From an uncultured Mailhella sp. (GTDB lineage Bacteria; Desulfobacterota; Desulfovibrionia; Desulfovibrionales; Desulfovibrionaceae), in the NCBI GenBank assembly GCA_905192935.1, contig CAJJMX010000001.1, positions 1 to 64,000 on the forward strand: a stretch of DNA of 64,000 bases, read 5' to 3'. This document shows positions 16,690 to 24,529 of this stretch, piece after piece. Position numbers and translations under genes: made by a program. Under the pieces are notes generated by a model that was given only the letters and a program-made list of their open reading frames with translations, was not told where the DNA came from and did no database searches. Numbering within the stretch: position 1 is the stretch's first letter; each line of letters starts with the position of its first letter.

Positions 16690-18978
16690 ATGATTCGCTT
16701 CATCAAGAAACGCGACTCTAGAATAGTCCCCTTCGACATCGCCAAGATAGACGAGGCGATCTTCCGTGCGGCAAAGGCCCAGGGAGGCACTGACCGTGCC
16801 ATGTCCCGCAACCTTGCCGACCAGGTGCTCGACATGCTCGAGGCCGAAGGCGACGACACCCCTGACGTGGAACATGTGCAGGATCTGGTGGAAAAGGTTC
16901 TCATCGAAGCCGGCCATGCCCGTACGGCCAAGGCCTATATCCTCTATCGCAACGAGCGCACCCGCGTGCGGGAAATGAAGACCCGGCTCATGAACACCCT
17001 GAAGGATCTTTCCTTCACCGACGCCAAGGAGCTCGACCTCAAGCGTGAAAACGCCAACATCGACGGCGACACGCCCATGGGCACCATGCTCCGCTACGGC
17101 AGCGAAGCCGCCAAGGCGTTCTACAAGAACTATCTGCTTTCTCCCGAGTACAGCCGCGCTCACGAAGAAGGCGACATCCACATTCACGACCTGGACTTTC
17201 TTTCCCTCACCACGACCTGCTGTCAGATCGACATCAAGAAGCTCTTCACCGGCGGCTTCAACACCGGTCACGGCTTTTTGCGCGAACCCAACAGCATCCA
17301 GTGCGCGAGCGCCCTTGCCTGCATCGCCATCCAGTCCAACCAGAACGACCAGCACGGCGGTCAGAGCATCCCGAACTTCGAGTACGGTCTCGCCCCGGGC
17401 GTGGCCCGCAGCTTCATCAAGAACGTCGATCTCGCCCTCGACATGCGCGACGCTCCGGAAGATTTCCGCAAGGACGTGAAGGCTGCGCTGCGCAAGTATG
17501 CCTTCCCCACCGGCGAGTATGCCTCCTTCCGGTCCATCCTCGACAAGGACGGCCTCGCCTTCGTGAAGGAACAGCTCATGGCGAAGCTTTCCGAGAAGGA
17601 AGCCGCCCACGTCATCGACAAGGCCGTCGCCAAGACCGACAAGGACACCTATCAGGCCATGGAAGGGCTCATCCACAACCTGAACACCATGCACAGCCGT
17701 GCAGGCGCCCAGGTGCCCTTCAGCTCCATCAACTACGGCACGGACACCACGCCCGAAGGCCGCATGGTCATCAAGAACACGCTCCTTGCCGAAGATGCCG
17801 GTCTCGGAAACGGCGAAACGCCCATTTTCCCCATCCACATCTTCAAGGTGCGCGAAGGCTACAGCTTCAACCCCGAAGACCCCAACTACGACATGTTCAA
17901 GCTGGCCTGCCGCGTATCGGCCAAGCGCCTGTTCCCGAACTTCTCCTTCATGGATGCGCCGTTCAATGCCCCCTATCTCAAGGGCAACGACCCCAACCAT
18001 GAAGTGGCCTACATGGGCTGCCGTACCCGCGTCATGGCCAACCGCTACGATCCCGAGCGTGAAACCACCTTCGGCCGCGGCAACCTGTCGTTCACGTCCA
18101 TCAACCTGCCCCGTCTCGGCCTCAAGCACCGCGGCGACGTGGAAGGGTTCTTCGAAGAGCTCAACGAAAAGATCGACCTCGTGTTCGGTCAGCTGCTTGA
18201 ACGCTTCGAGATCCAGAGCCACAAGCGCTGCCGCAACTATCCCTTCCTCATGGGACAGGGCATCTGGCTGGATTCCGACGAGCTCGCCCCCAACGACGAA
18301 GTGGGCGAAGTGCTCAAGCACGGCACGCTGACCACGGGCTTCATCGGTCTTGCCGAATGTCTGAAGGCTCTTATCGGCGTCCATCACGGCGAATCCGAGG
18401 AAGCTCAGGAACTCGGCCTGCGCATCGTGCGCACCATCCGCGAGCGCTCCGACGCCAAGGGCGAGGAAACCGGACTCAACTTCACCGTCATCGCCACGCC
18501 CGCCGAAGGCCTTGCCGGCCGCTTCGTCAAGTACGACCGCAAGATATTCGGCGACATCCCCGGCATCACCGACAGGGACTACTACACCAACTCCTTCCAC
18601 GTTCCGGTGTACTTCCCCATCAATGCCTTCAACAAGATCCGTCTTGAAGCGCCCTACCACGCCCTTACCAACGGCGGCCACATAAGCTATGTGGAAGTGG
18701 ACGGCGATCCGCTCAACAACCTCCAGGCCTTTGAAGACATCGTCAAGGCCATGAAGGAAATGGGCATAGGCTACGGCTCCATCAACCACCCCGTTGATCG
18801 CGATCCCGTATGCGGCTATACCGGCATCATCGGCGACGTCTGCCCCCGCTGCGGCAGACACGACGGTGAAGGTATTCCTCTTTCCGTACTGAAACAGCTC
18901 AAGGGCTACATCCGCGACAGCCGCACCAGCGACGAAAAAAGCGAAGCCCCTGACAAAATTGCAAATATCAAACTTTAA
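16690..18978 (+). CDS. nrdD: Anaerobic (class III) ribonucleotide reductase, catalytic part without glycyl-radical loop
   Basis: NrdD reduces ribonucleoside triphosphates to deoxyribonucleotides under anaerobic conditions. The 762-residue product has an N-terminal ATP-cone allosteric domain (about 1-95) and the ten-stranded barrel, with the MGCRTRV sequence containing the likely thiyl cysteine (C444). The C-terminal zinc-site sequence VCGYTG (C708) and CPRCGR (C718, C721) is present. Fused family members continue into the RRITGYL glycyl-radical loop. Here the chain instead ends in a charged tail and a TAA stop, and the radical loop is encoded by the next gene. The break is clean, with a proper ribosome site between the two, so this does not look like a sequencing error. 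Confidence 0.93.
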   Translation: MIRFIKKRDSRIVPFDIAKIDEAIFRAAKAQGGTDRAMSRNLADQVLDMLEAEGDDTPDVEHVQDLVEKVLIEAGHARTAKAYILYRNERTRVREMKTRLMNTLKDLSFTDAKELDLKRENANIDGDTPMGTMLRYGSEAAKAFYKNYLLSPEYSRAHEEGDIHIHDLDFLSLTTTCCQIDIKKLFTGGFNTGHGFLREPNSIQCASALACIAIQSNQNDQHGGQSIPNFEYGLAPGVARSFIKNVDLALDMRDAPEDFRKDVKAALRKYAFPTGEYASFRSILDKDGLAFVKEQLMAKLSEKEAAHVIDKAVAKTDKDTYQAMEGLIHNLNTMHSRAGAQVPFSSINYGTDTTPEGRMVIKNTLLAEDAGLGNGETPIFPIHIFKVREGYSFNPEDPNYDMFKLACRVSAKRLFPNFSFMDAPFNAPYLKGNDPNHEVAYMGCRTRVMANRYDPERETTFGRGNLSFTSINLPRLGLKHRGDVEGFFEELNEKIDLVFGQLLERFEIQSHKRCRNYPFLMGQGIWLDSDELAPNDEVGEVLKHGTLTTGFIGLAECLKALIGVHHGESEEAQELGLRIVRTIRERSDAKGEETGLNFTVIATPAEGLAGRFVKYDRKIFGDIPGITDRDYYTNSFHVPVYFPINAFNKIRLEAPYHALTNGGHISYVEVDGDPLNNLQAFEDIVKAMKEMGIGYGSINHPVDRDPVCGYTGIIGDVCPRCGRHDGEGIPLSVLKQLKGYIRDSRTSDEKSEAPDKIANIKL

Positions 18979-18989
18979 GGAGCGTTCTC

Positions 18990-19175
18990 ATGATCCATTG
19001 CAAGTCCGATGTGGCTGCTACCACCGATCAGATTCTCGTCGGTTCCAATGTCAAGTTCGAGCGTATCCGCCGCATCACCGGCTACCTCGTCGGTACCCTC
19101 GACCGCTTCAATGACGCCAAGGCCGCGGAAGAGCGCGACCGCGTGAAGCATTGCAGCATGGACAGCTGGAAGTAA
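18990..19175 (+). CDS. Separate glycyl-radical subunit of anaerobic ribonucleotide reductase
   Basis: This 61-residue protein consists of a 22-residue N-terminal lead and then the complete glycyl-radical end of class III reductases: FERIRRITGYLVGTLDRFND (23-42) followed by AEERDRVKH. The radical residue would be G31. The ATG follows AAGGAG at ideal spacing, 11 bases after the nrdD stop and in a different frame, so it is a true second gene. By analogy with the small spare-part protein YfiD/GrcA for pyruvate formate-lyase, it should dock into NrdD and be activated by NrdG. Whether it is the only radical source is inference. It ends before a strong terminator. Confidence 0.88.
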   Translation: MIHCKSDVAATTDQILVGSNVKFERIRRITGYLVGTLDRFNDAKAAEERDRVKHCSMDSWK

Positions 19176-19196
19176 TTTTCCGCCTCATACGATGAC

Positions 19197-19235
19197 GCGG
19201 GGACGGACCTCACAAGGTCCGTCCCCGCTTTTTTT
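19197..19235 (+). terminator. Terminator after the glycyl-radical gene
   Basis: A perfect 14-bp stem (19197-19210 with 19215-19228), 4-base loop and seven T residues make a textbook intrinsic terminator. Confidence 0.93.
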
Positions 19236-19560
19236 GCGCCTTTCTTCCTCTTCAGCACGCATGCCGACCGGCGCGGACTCTGCCGTGAAAAACACAGGCT
19301 CTCCCCGTTGACGCCCCCGAAACATGGCTCCCGTCACCTTTGCCGCCGTCCCTGATCCGTCCCTTCCTGACAGAAGCGTAACAGGACCTCCATGCCCCTT
19401 TTAATGGCCTTCACGTCGCGCTGAAGACACGTTTTTCCGATACACGCATCTTTCAAAGGACAGAAGCCGTTACCGCCGTCACGGCGTTCTTTTCGTACTC
19501 CGCGCTCTTGCGAAAGAACACGCCGCGTACCGGCGAAGACTGACGAGAAAATCCCCAAAC
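19236..19560. other. Non-coding gap between nrdD and nrdG terminators
   Basis: Two opposing terminators enclose about 325 bases in which I see no convincing gene. A 74-codon open frame on the minus strand (19334-19558) has no ribosome site and unusual composition. Confidence 0.5.
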
Positions 19561-19594
19561 AAAAAAGCCCGCCGCCTCCGAAGAAGCGACGGGC
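19561..19594 (-). terminator. Terminator after nrdG
   Basis: On the minus strand GCCCGTCGC and GCGGCGGGC pair around a 10-base loop, followed by six T residues (19561-19566 on the plus strand are A). Confidence 0.85.
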
Positions 19595-19616
19595 CCCTGA
19601 CGTTGCATGACCGTCG

Positions 19617-20147
19617 TCAGCGCTCGACCTGACCGTTCAGCTCATCCAGCACAGGCGTCCAGTCTGCGGCCCGGGAGGCCGAAAGGTTGATGATGCGCTG
19701 ATTGCGTGAGCCGCGGAAACGCAGTTCCAGCGACTTTTCCTCTTCGATGAAAGGACCGTCCACAAGAAGATCCAGAAGAGAAAGCAGCTCCCGACATCCG
19801 GGCTTCGGAAGCAGCTGCTCGAAAGTATAGCCGCTGAAGGCCATGAGATGATATCCCCGCCTTTTCAGTTCCTCGGCCAGAGGCAGCAGCGCCGTCGCCT
19901 GTTCAAAAGGTTCGCCGCCGCTGAAGGTGATGCCGTGAACCAGAGGATCGCACTGGATACGCGCAAGTATGTCTTCGGCCGAAACCAGCGTGCCGCCGTC
20001 GAAGTCCCAGGTCTGCGGGTTCTGACAGCCCTTGCAGTGCGTGCGGCAGCCCTGAAGAAAAAGCACGAAGCGCAGCCCCGGTCCATCCACGATGGACTCT
20101 TCGATAATGCCCGCGACGCGAAGCATGACATCCTTCAGCGCGTCCAT
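19617..20147 (-). CDS. nrdG: Anaerobic ribonucleotide reductase activase NrdG
   Basis: NrdG is a radical SAM enzyme that uses a [4Fe-4S] cluster and S-adenosylmethionine to place the glycyl radical on NrdD. The 176-residue protein starts at ATG 20147, 1 base after the preceding stop. It carries CRTHCKGC (C34, C38, C41), the CX3CX2C cluster motif, then FSGGEPF for SAM binding. Short length without a ferredoxin insert is typical. It faces nrdD convergently across a gap with two terminators, so it is not in the nrdD operon. Its substrate here should be the separate 61-residue radical protein. Confidence 0.93.
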   Translation of the reverse strand: MDALKDVMLRVAGIIEESIVDGPGLRFVLFLQGCRTHCKGCQNPQTWDFDGGTLVSAEDILARIQCDPLVHGITFSGGEPFEQATALLPLAEELKRRGYHLMAFSGYTFEQLLPKPGCRELLSLLDLLVDGPFIEEEKSLELRFRGSRNQRIINLSASRAADWTPVLDELNGQVER

Positions 20148-20148
20148 G

Positions 20149-21045
20149 CTAATCCTTGTTCGGTTCAGGGATGACGGCCTCTTCCGTCTCCTGGGCGACA
20201 TTGCCTTCCGTGTCGTCCACGCGGCCCTGAAGCCAGAAGATCATGTCCACATCATCGCCTTCCTTGGGCTCGTAGCCTTTGACGCACACACGTTCCGGCG
20301 CATAGATGATGGCATAGACGGGCTTTTCCGGATTGCCGAAGCCGACGCCGAACCGGTAGATCTTCATCTGAGACTTCTCCGGTCCGAACATGAAGCTGTC
20401 CACGTCGAAGATGTTGGCGCGGCACTGATACTCGCAGCAGTGATCGGTGATGTCGATGAGCGTTCTGCCCTTGAGCGGCACCTTGAGGGCGGGCACGTCG
20501 AGTCTGGTCTTGTCGGGATTCTGCTTCATCCATTCCAGAGCGTGCTTCTCATAGGCGGGACCTTCCGTCACGGTCAGCTCGTCGAGCAGGGCACGACGTA
20601 TGCCGAAGCAGAGCCCGGAAAGCAGAAAGCGGCAGGTCCTGCCCTTGGCCTCACCTTCCGCATCACGGAAGAACAGGGGGGCATAGAACCAGAACGGAGG
20701 AAAATCCTCGGCCGCGGCAAGGATCTCGCCCGCATGACCGTCCTTCCAGGGATACGTATCCTGAATGGTCATGGTGTTGGCGAAGCCTTCCATGAAGGGA
20801 GCCACGGCCACAACGGAAAGATTGTCTTCCGGCTTGCCGGCCAGAAGTACGGATGTGCGCAGAAGAGAATCGCTGGGCCATGCCATGAGCATGCGCTCCA
20901 TGGCGTCATCCTTCACGCTCCATGAGGGACGACTGCCGCCGAGCTCCAGCGTGGTGCCGATGACACCGTGGATGTCTTTAATGTCGACTCCAAGGGCGAA
21001 CCACTTGTCCCCCATGCTTTCAATATGCTGCATATGACGTTCCAT
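20149..21045 (-). CDS. Unknown protein encoded just upstream of nrdG
   Basis: I do not recognise this 298-residue protein. It is predicted soluble, with no signal peptide or membrane segment. It is rich in aromatic residues around 95-125 (TYPWKDG, FPPFWFYAPLFF) and has a cysteine group DHCCEYQC (C203, C204, C208), with another Cys pair at C138 and C146, which could bind metal. The last 30 residues are acidic and low-complexity. The start may be the ATG at 21045 or one four codons on (MQHIES); neither has a strong ribosome site. It ends 1 base before nrdG, so co-expression is likely, but a role in reductase activation is only a guess. Confidence 0.7.
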   Translation of the reverse strand: MERHMQHIESMGDKWFALGVDIKDIHGVIGTTLELGGSRPSWSVKDDAMERMLMAWPSDSLLRTSVLLAGKPEDNLSVVAVAPFMEGFANTMTIQDTYPWKDGHAGEILAAAEDFPPFWFYAPLFFRDAEGEAKGRTCRFLLSGLCFGIRRALLDELTVTEGPAYEKHALEWMKQNPDKTRLDVPALKVPLKGRTLIDITDHCCEYQCRANIFDVDSFMFGPEKSQMKIYRFGVGFGNPEKPVYAIIYAPERVCVKGYEPKEGDDVDMIFWLQGRVDDTEGNVAQETEEAVIPEPNKD

Positions 21046-21145
21046 TGAATTGATGAAGATTCAGACGCGCCCGCATGCTGCGGCAGCGGCGTCCTGCGGA
21101 AGAATAGCACAGAGGCTGCCGGCAGAACAATAGGGAAGCCTCCCT

Positions 21146-21181
21146 AAAAAAAATGCCGAAGGCTTGCACCTGCGGCATTTT
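21146..21181 (-). terminator. Terminator after the small YeiH-linked gene
   Basis: On the minus strand AAATGCCG and CGGCATTT pair and are followed by a run of T residues (21146-21153 are A on the plus strand). It lies 23 bases past the stop of the 88-codon gene. Confidence 0.85.
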
Positions 21182-21203
21182 ACAAGTTTTCCGAACAAGA
21201 AAA

Positions 21204-21470
21204 CTACATGGAAGAGGCCCGAAGCTCAATAGCCTTTTGGACGGCCTCCCGTGAGGCCATTTCACTGTCCAGAGAAACAGGCACATCAGTATAGTAAATG
21301 GCTCCTGCTGAAATGTCGAACTTTGCCTGCTGATCGCGGGAGTGACGAAGGGGAGGAACCACGTCGTACACCCACGGGAGGAATTCACCCAAAAACAGCC
21401 ATGTGACAACGCTGAGCACAACGAGCTTCAGCCATGCGACCTTTCTGCTGGAAGAGGAGAGAGAAATCAT
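21204..21470 (-). CDS. Small single-pass membrane protein downstream of the YeiH-type transporter
   Basis: The 88-residue protein has a short basic cytoplasmic start, one hydrophobic segment at about 12-28 (LKLVVLSVVTWLFLGEFL) and a hydrophilic remainder predicted outside the membrane. It has no cysteine or known motif and I cannot assign a family. It lies 57 bases after the transporter gene on the same strand and ends at a clear terminator. It was probably selected with the transporter as an accessory or regulatory subunit. The start has little Shine-Dalgarno sequence and sits 12 bases from a strong hairpin. Confidence 0.7.
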   Translation of the reverse strand: MISLSSSSRKVAWLKLVVLSVVTWLFLGEFLPWVYDVVPPLRHSRDQQAKFDISAGAIYYTDVPVSLDSEMASREAVQKAIELRASSM

Positions 21471-21482
21471 GAGAAATCCACA

Positions 21483-21510
21483 GTCCGCACCGCCGGAAGG
21501 CGGTGCGGAC
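21483..21510 (-). other. Perfect hairpin between the YeiH-type gene and the small membrane gene
   Basis: A 12-bp perfect stem (21483-21494 with 21499-21510) has a 4-base loop and no T-run. It lies between the transporter stop and the start codon of the 88-codon gene. It may lower read-through, mark an mRNA cleavage point or hide the ribosome site of the small gene. Confidence 0.7.
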
Positions 21511-21527
21511 GAAGTTCAGAGTTTGGG

Positions 21528-23234
21528 TCAGATGCTCGCGGTGATTTCCGGGAACACCTTGTAGAACATGATCCAGGCCATGAGGAGCGTCAGAGCCAGG
21601 TTGAAGGACTGACCGCAGACGTACAGGATGATGGGCTTGCCGCCCTTGAAGTAGCCGGCAAGTTCCTTGAAGTTGGTGGCCAGACCGATGGAGATGAAGG
21701 CCAGGGCGAAGAACCAGCCGCGCAGAGGCACGGTGATCTTGTTGGTGCCGTTGGAGATCAGGGCATTGCCGAGATCGGCACCGAGGTTGCCGGCGATGGT
21801 GGACAGAACGATGGAGGCGGTGAGGAAGCCGATGACGAACTTGGGGAAGCGGTTCCAGATTTCCATGGGACCGACCTTCACGCCTTCTTCATGAGCTTCG
21901 ACCTTGGTGGCGAAGTAGATGGCCACGCAGAAGGCGCTCACGCCGATGAGGACGTTCTGGATCATCTTGATGGTAGCGGCGACCTGCAGAGCCTTGGGAC
22001 CGATGAAGGCACCGGCGGCGGCCACGGAGCCCGTGGCGTCGATGGTACCGCCGATCCAGGCGCCGCCGAGCACTTCAGGCATGCCCACGGCCTTGATGAA
22101 GGCAGGCATGACGATCATCATGATGGCGGTGAACACCATGGAAAGACCGACGGACAGGGTCAGTTCTTCCTTCTTGGCGCGGCAGGCGGCGGCCACGGCG
22201 ATGGCGGCGGAGGTACCGCACACGGACATGTCGGCCGAAATGGTGATGTTCAGGGTCTTGGAGGGCATCTTCAGGACGGTCTGACCGAAGATGTAGGTGG
22301 AGATCAGCACGATGGGGGTAACCACCCAGGCCACGAAGATGCCGGGGATGCCGATGGCAAGGATCTTGTTGAAGAGCACTTCGGCGCCGAGCAGCACGAG
22401 ACCGGCCTTGATGAAGTATTCAACCTGCACGGCGGGCTTCATCCACTTGGGCGTGCCGATGGTGTTGGCCACCACCATACCGACGATGATGGACCAGATT
22501 TCGGCATTGAGGCCGTAGGTGGCCGTAGGCTTGTAGCCGCCGAGGAAGTTGGCGAACAGGCACAGCACGTACACACCGAGGAAGCCGATGAAGTACTGGA
22601 CCACGTTGAAGCCCATGACGCCCATACCGACGGAGGTGATCACACCAAGGCTGATGCCGAGGATGATGAGGCCGGGAATGAGATTGGTATCGGAACCGAC
22701 CTTGGCCTTGGCCTTGGAGGCGGCGCTGTCGGCCTTCTGCCAGTCGGCGATGGCGGTCTCGGCGGCCTTGTTCAGGTCGGCGTTCTGATAGGAAGCAGCG
22801 GAAGCGGCATCCTGAGCGGCCTTGGCGGCGGTCAGGGCGTCGGCAGCGGCCTTGGCGGCGGCGTCGGCGGCGGGCTTGGCCGATTCATCCATGTGGGTCA
22901 CGAAGGAATCCATGGGATTCCCGGACCACTTGGCGGGAGTCTTGAGGTAGCCGATGATGGTCTTGGCGGCAGGCAGCTTGCTGCCGGCAACGGCCTTCTT
23001 TGCGGCCTGAGCCTGAATAAGCTCGATGGTTTTGATAGGCTTGGCCTTCTCAGCGGCGATGACGGCGTCATACTTGCTGAGCTGGGCTTCGATGTCGGCA
23101 CGGCCATTCATCATGATGAGGCCGGAGATGATCAGGATGAAGAACCCGATCCAGATCGCCCAATAGTCTTCCTTCAGCCAGAGGTCAGACCATTTTGCGC
23201 GGCCGTCGTCAACGACTATGTTTTCATTAGCCAT
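21528..23234 (-). CDS. YeiH-family putative sulfate/anion exporter, long form
   Basis: The product belongs to the YeiH (Cons_hypoth698) membrane family, often annotated as putative sulfate exporter; its true substrate is unproven. It is 568 residues against about 350 for E. coli YeiH. The extra length is an N-terminal part: one membrane segment at about 24-43, then an Ala/Lys-rich, probably helical, extramembrane insert of about 130 residues (44-175). The usual ten or so membrane segments follow, with conserved stretches such as KAGLVLLGAEVLFNKI, SADMSVCGTSAAIA and GGAWIGGTIDATGSV. In a sulfidogenic anaerobe a role in sulfite, sulfate or sulfonate handling is plausible. Confidence 0.85.
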   Translation of the reverse strand: MANENIVVDDGRAKWSDLWLKEDYWAIWIGFFILIISGLIMMNGRADIEAQLSKYDAVIAAEKAKPIKTIELIQAQAAKKAVAGSKLPAAKTIIGYLKTPAKWSGNPMDSFVTHMDESAKPAADAAAKAAADALTAAKAAQDAASAASYQNADLNKAAETAIADWQKADSAASKAKAKVGSDTNLIPGLIILGISLGVITSVGMGVMGFNVVQYFIGFLGVYVLCLFANFLGGYKPTATYGLNAEIWSIIVGMVVANTIGTPKWMKPAVQVEYFIKAGLVLLGAEVLFNKILAIGIPGIFVAWVVTPIVLISTYIFGQTVLKMPSKTLNITISADMSVCGTSAAIAVAAACRAKKEELTLSVGLSMVFTAIMMIVMPAFIKAVGMPEVLGGAWIGGTIDATGSVAAAGAFIGPKALQVAATIKMIQNVLIGVSAFCVAIYFATKVEAHEEGVKVGPMEIWNRFPKFVIGFLTASIVLSTIAGNLGADLGNALISNGTNKITVPLRGWFFALAFISIGLATNFKELAGYFKGGKPIILYVCGQSFNLALTLLMAWIMFYKVFPEITASI

Positions 23235-23291
23235 AAAAAGTCCCCTGCTTAAAAAATTAAAAACAAACTCTCCTCAAGCCCATTTGTACCT

Positions 23292-23320
23292 TCAATAACA
23301 AACTCATGCTCTATTGACAA
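23292..23320 (-). promoter_or_regulatory. Promoter and short palindrome upstream of the YeiH-type gene
   Basis: On the minus strand -35 TTGTCA (23315-23320), a 17-base spacer and -10 TATTGA (23292-23297) give a good promoter about 60 bases before the start codon. A perfect inverted repeat GACAA-GTAT-TTGTC (23316-23329) overlaps the -35 and could be an operator. Confidence 0.6.
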
Positions 23321-23397
23321 GTATTTGTCCGTCATTCTCCCATTTTCCTGCAAAAATGCTCCCATCCTTTCTCTGACTTCGGGATTCCGAAATAAAA

Positions 23398-23435
23398 GCC
23401 GGCGCTGAAGTCCTCTGTCGGGACCTCGCGCCGGC
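23398..23435 (-). terminator. Terminator after the TPR gene
   Basis: GCCGGCGC (23398-23405) pairs with GCGCCGGC (23428-23435). The inner arms continue the stem with one G-T pair, leaving a small loop. On the minus strand TTTTATTT follows. It ends the three-gene unit above it. Confidence 0.85.
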
Positions 23436-23481
23436 CTGATACCGCGGTCGAAAAACGGCTGTTCGTGCAAAAAAAAACGTT

Positions 23482-24129
23482 TTACGCCTTTTCCGCATCC
23501 TTCTTTTCGAGCGCTTCCGTAATCATCTTCCAGTAGTCATCAGAAACGTCGTAGCCGAATTCACATGCCTTTTCAGCATATTCCTTGGCCTTTTCCAGCT
23601 CGCCGAGCTCAAAGCAGGCCAGGGAAAGATTGTTCCAGGCGGGAGCAAAGGAAGGTTCCTGCTTGAGGACCATGCGGCTCATTTCCGCGCTCTTTTCATA
23701 TTCGCCCTTCATGTACAGGGCCGAAGCGAAGGAGGCGCGGGCCTGCAGATATTTCGGGTCCCAGGTGAGCGCCTTGTGCAGGGCGGCAATGGCCTCATCC
23801 ACCTCGCCCTTCTGCAGATGCACGAAGCCTATGTTGCCCCAGGCCACGGGGAACTTGGCGCGGCACTGCGCCGCTTCCTTGTTGTACTGCATGCAGCCGT
23901 CAAGATCGCCGCGGCGCAGGCAGAGTCCGCCGAGCTGCACGAAGGCCTCGGCCATATGCCCGGAATTGCGGACGGCGTTCAGGAAGCATTCCTCAGCCTC
24001 GGCATAGTCGCCGAGGGAAAGCATGGCCACACCCAGATTGTAGTGGTGTATGGCACACTTGGGATCCTTTTCGATTTCTTCCTGAAGATCGTGAATATAC
24101 TCGTGAATATCAGTATAGCGGTCTTTCAT
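23482..24129 (-). CDS. TPR-repeat protein
   Basis: The 215-residue protein is built almost entirely of tetratricopeptide repeats. At least four 34-residue units are visible from about residue 20 to 195, with typical W/LG/Y/A/P positions (for example IHHYNLGVAMLSLGDYAEAE and PAWNNLSLACFELGELEKAK). Such proteins act as protein-binding scaffolds. No signal peptide or membrane segment is seen, so it should be cytoplasmic. Its start overlaps the stop of the preceding unknown gene by 4 bases, placing it third in a tight ykgJ-like/unknown/TPR operon. The binding partner cannot be inferred. Confidence 0.88.
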   Translation of the reverse strand: MKDRYTDIHEYIHDLQEEIEKDPKCAIHHYNLGVAMLSLGDYAEAEECFLNAVRNSGHMAEAFVQLGGLCLRRGDLDGCMQYNKEAAQCRAKFPVAWGNIGFVHLQKGEVDEAIAALHKALTWDPKYLQARASFASALYMKGEYEKSAEMSRMVLKQEPSFAPAWNNLSLACFELGELEKAKEYAEKACEFGYDVSDDYWKMITEALEKKDAEKA

Positions 24130-24527
24130 CGGATATGACCTTCCTTCTTTAGGAGTTCGTTGTACCAGGCGGCAAACTCATAGGCGCCCAAAAATTTGTC
24201 CTGCTTGTTGACCACGCCGATGGCGGCTTCCATGGCCCCCTGGATGAACGCCTCGCCGGGATCGGATTCCCCGGTCAGCTGAGCCTCGCACTTCTTGGCC
24301 TTCATGAATTCCTTCATGAGCTGCTGGGCCGTGCGCTTGGTGATGTCGGTACGGATCTCCACGGGGTCGTTGGGCTCGGGAAAGGGGTCCCAGTTCTCAT
24401 AGCCTATGCGGTCAATGAACTTGCGACGCCTCGGCGGTATCTTCTCGTACAGCTCCCGCTTGAGCTTTTCCTCGTCCGCGGTGAGCTCACGGGGCTTTTC
24501 ATTGCGCAGAAGAGAAGCGATGGGCAT
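24126..24527 (-). CDS. Unknown conserved-looking protein between YkgJ-type and TPR genes
   Basis: I do not recognise this 133-residue protein. It is soluble and charged. The N-terminal third is rich in Lys, Arg and Glu and contains KIPPRRRKFIDRIGYENWDP (about 29-48); the rest is mainly helical, with KFLGAYEFAAWYNEL near the end. There is a single cysteine and no evident active-site motif. It overlaps the TPR gene by 4 bases and starts 2 bases after the YkgJ-type gene, so the three proteins are very likely made together and may form a complex. Confidence 0.75.
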   Translation of the reverse strand: MPIASLLRNEKPRELTADEEKLKRELYEKIPPRRRKFIDRIGYENWDPFPEPNDPVEIRTDITKRTAQQLMKEFMKAKKCEAQLTGESDPGEAFIQGAMEAAIGVVNKQDKFLGAYEFAAWYNELLKKEGHIR

Positions 24528-24529
24528 GG

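Noticed and set aside
18960..18995. Frameshift or assembly error as cause of the nrdD split
   Set aside because: The first protein has a sensible charged tail and stop, and the second has a well-placed AAGGAG and ATG with its own N-terminal lead; no homologous sequence continues in another frame across the junction.
23249..23470. A 73-codon minus-strand frame between the TPR and YeiH-type genes
   Set aside because: It lies across the TPR terminator and the YeiH-type promoter and has no ribosome site.
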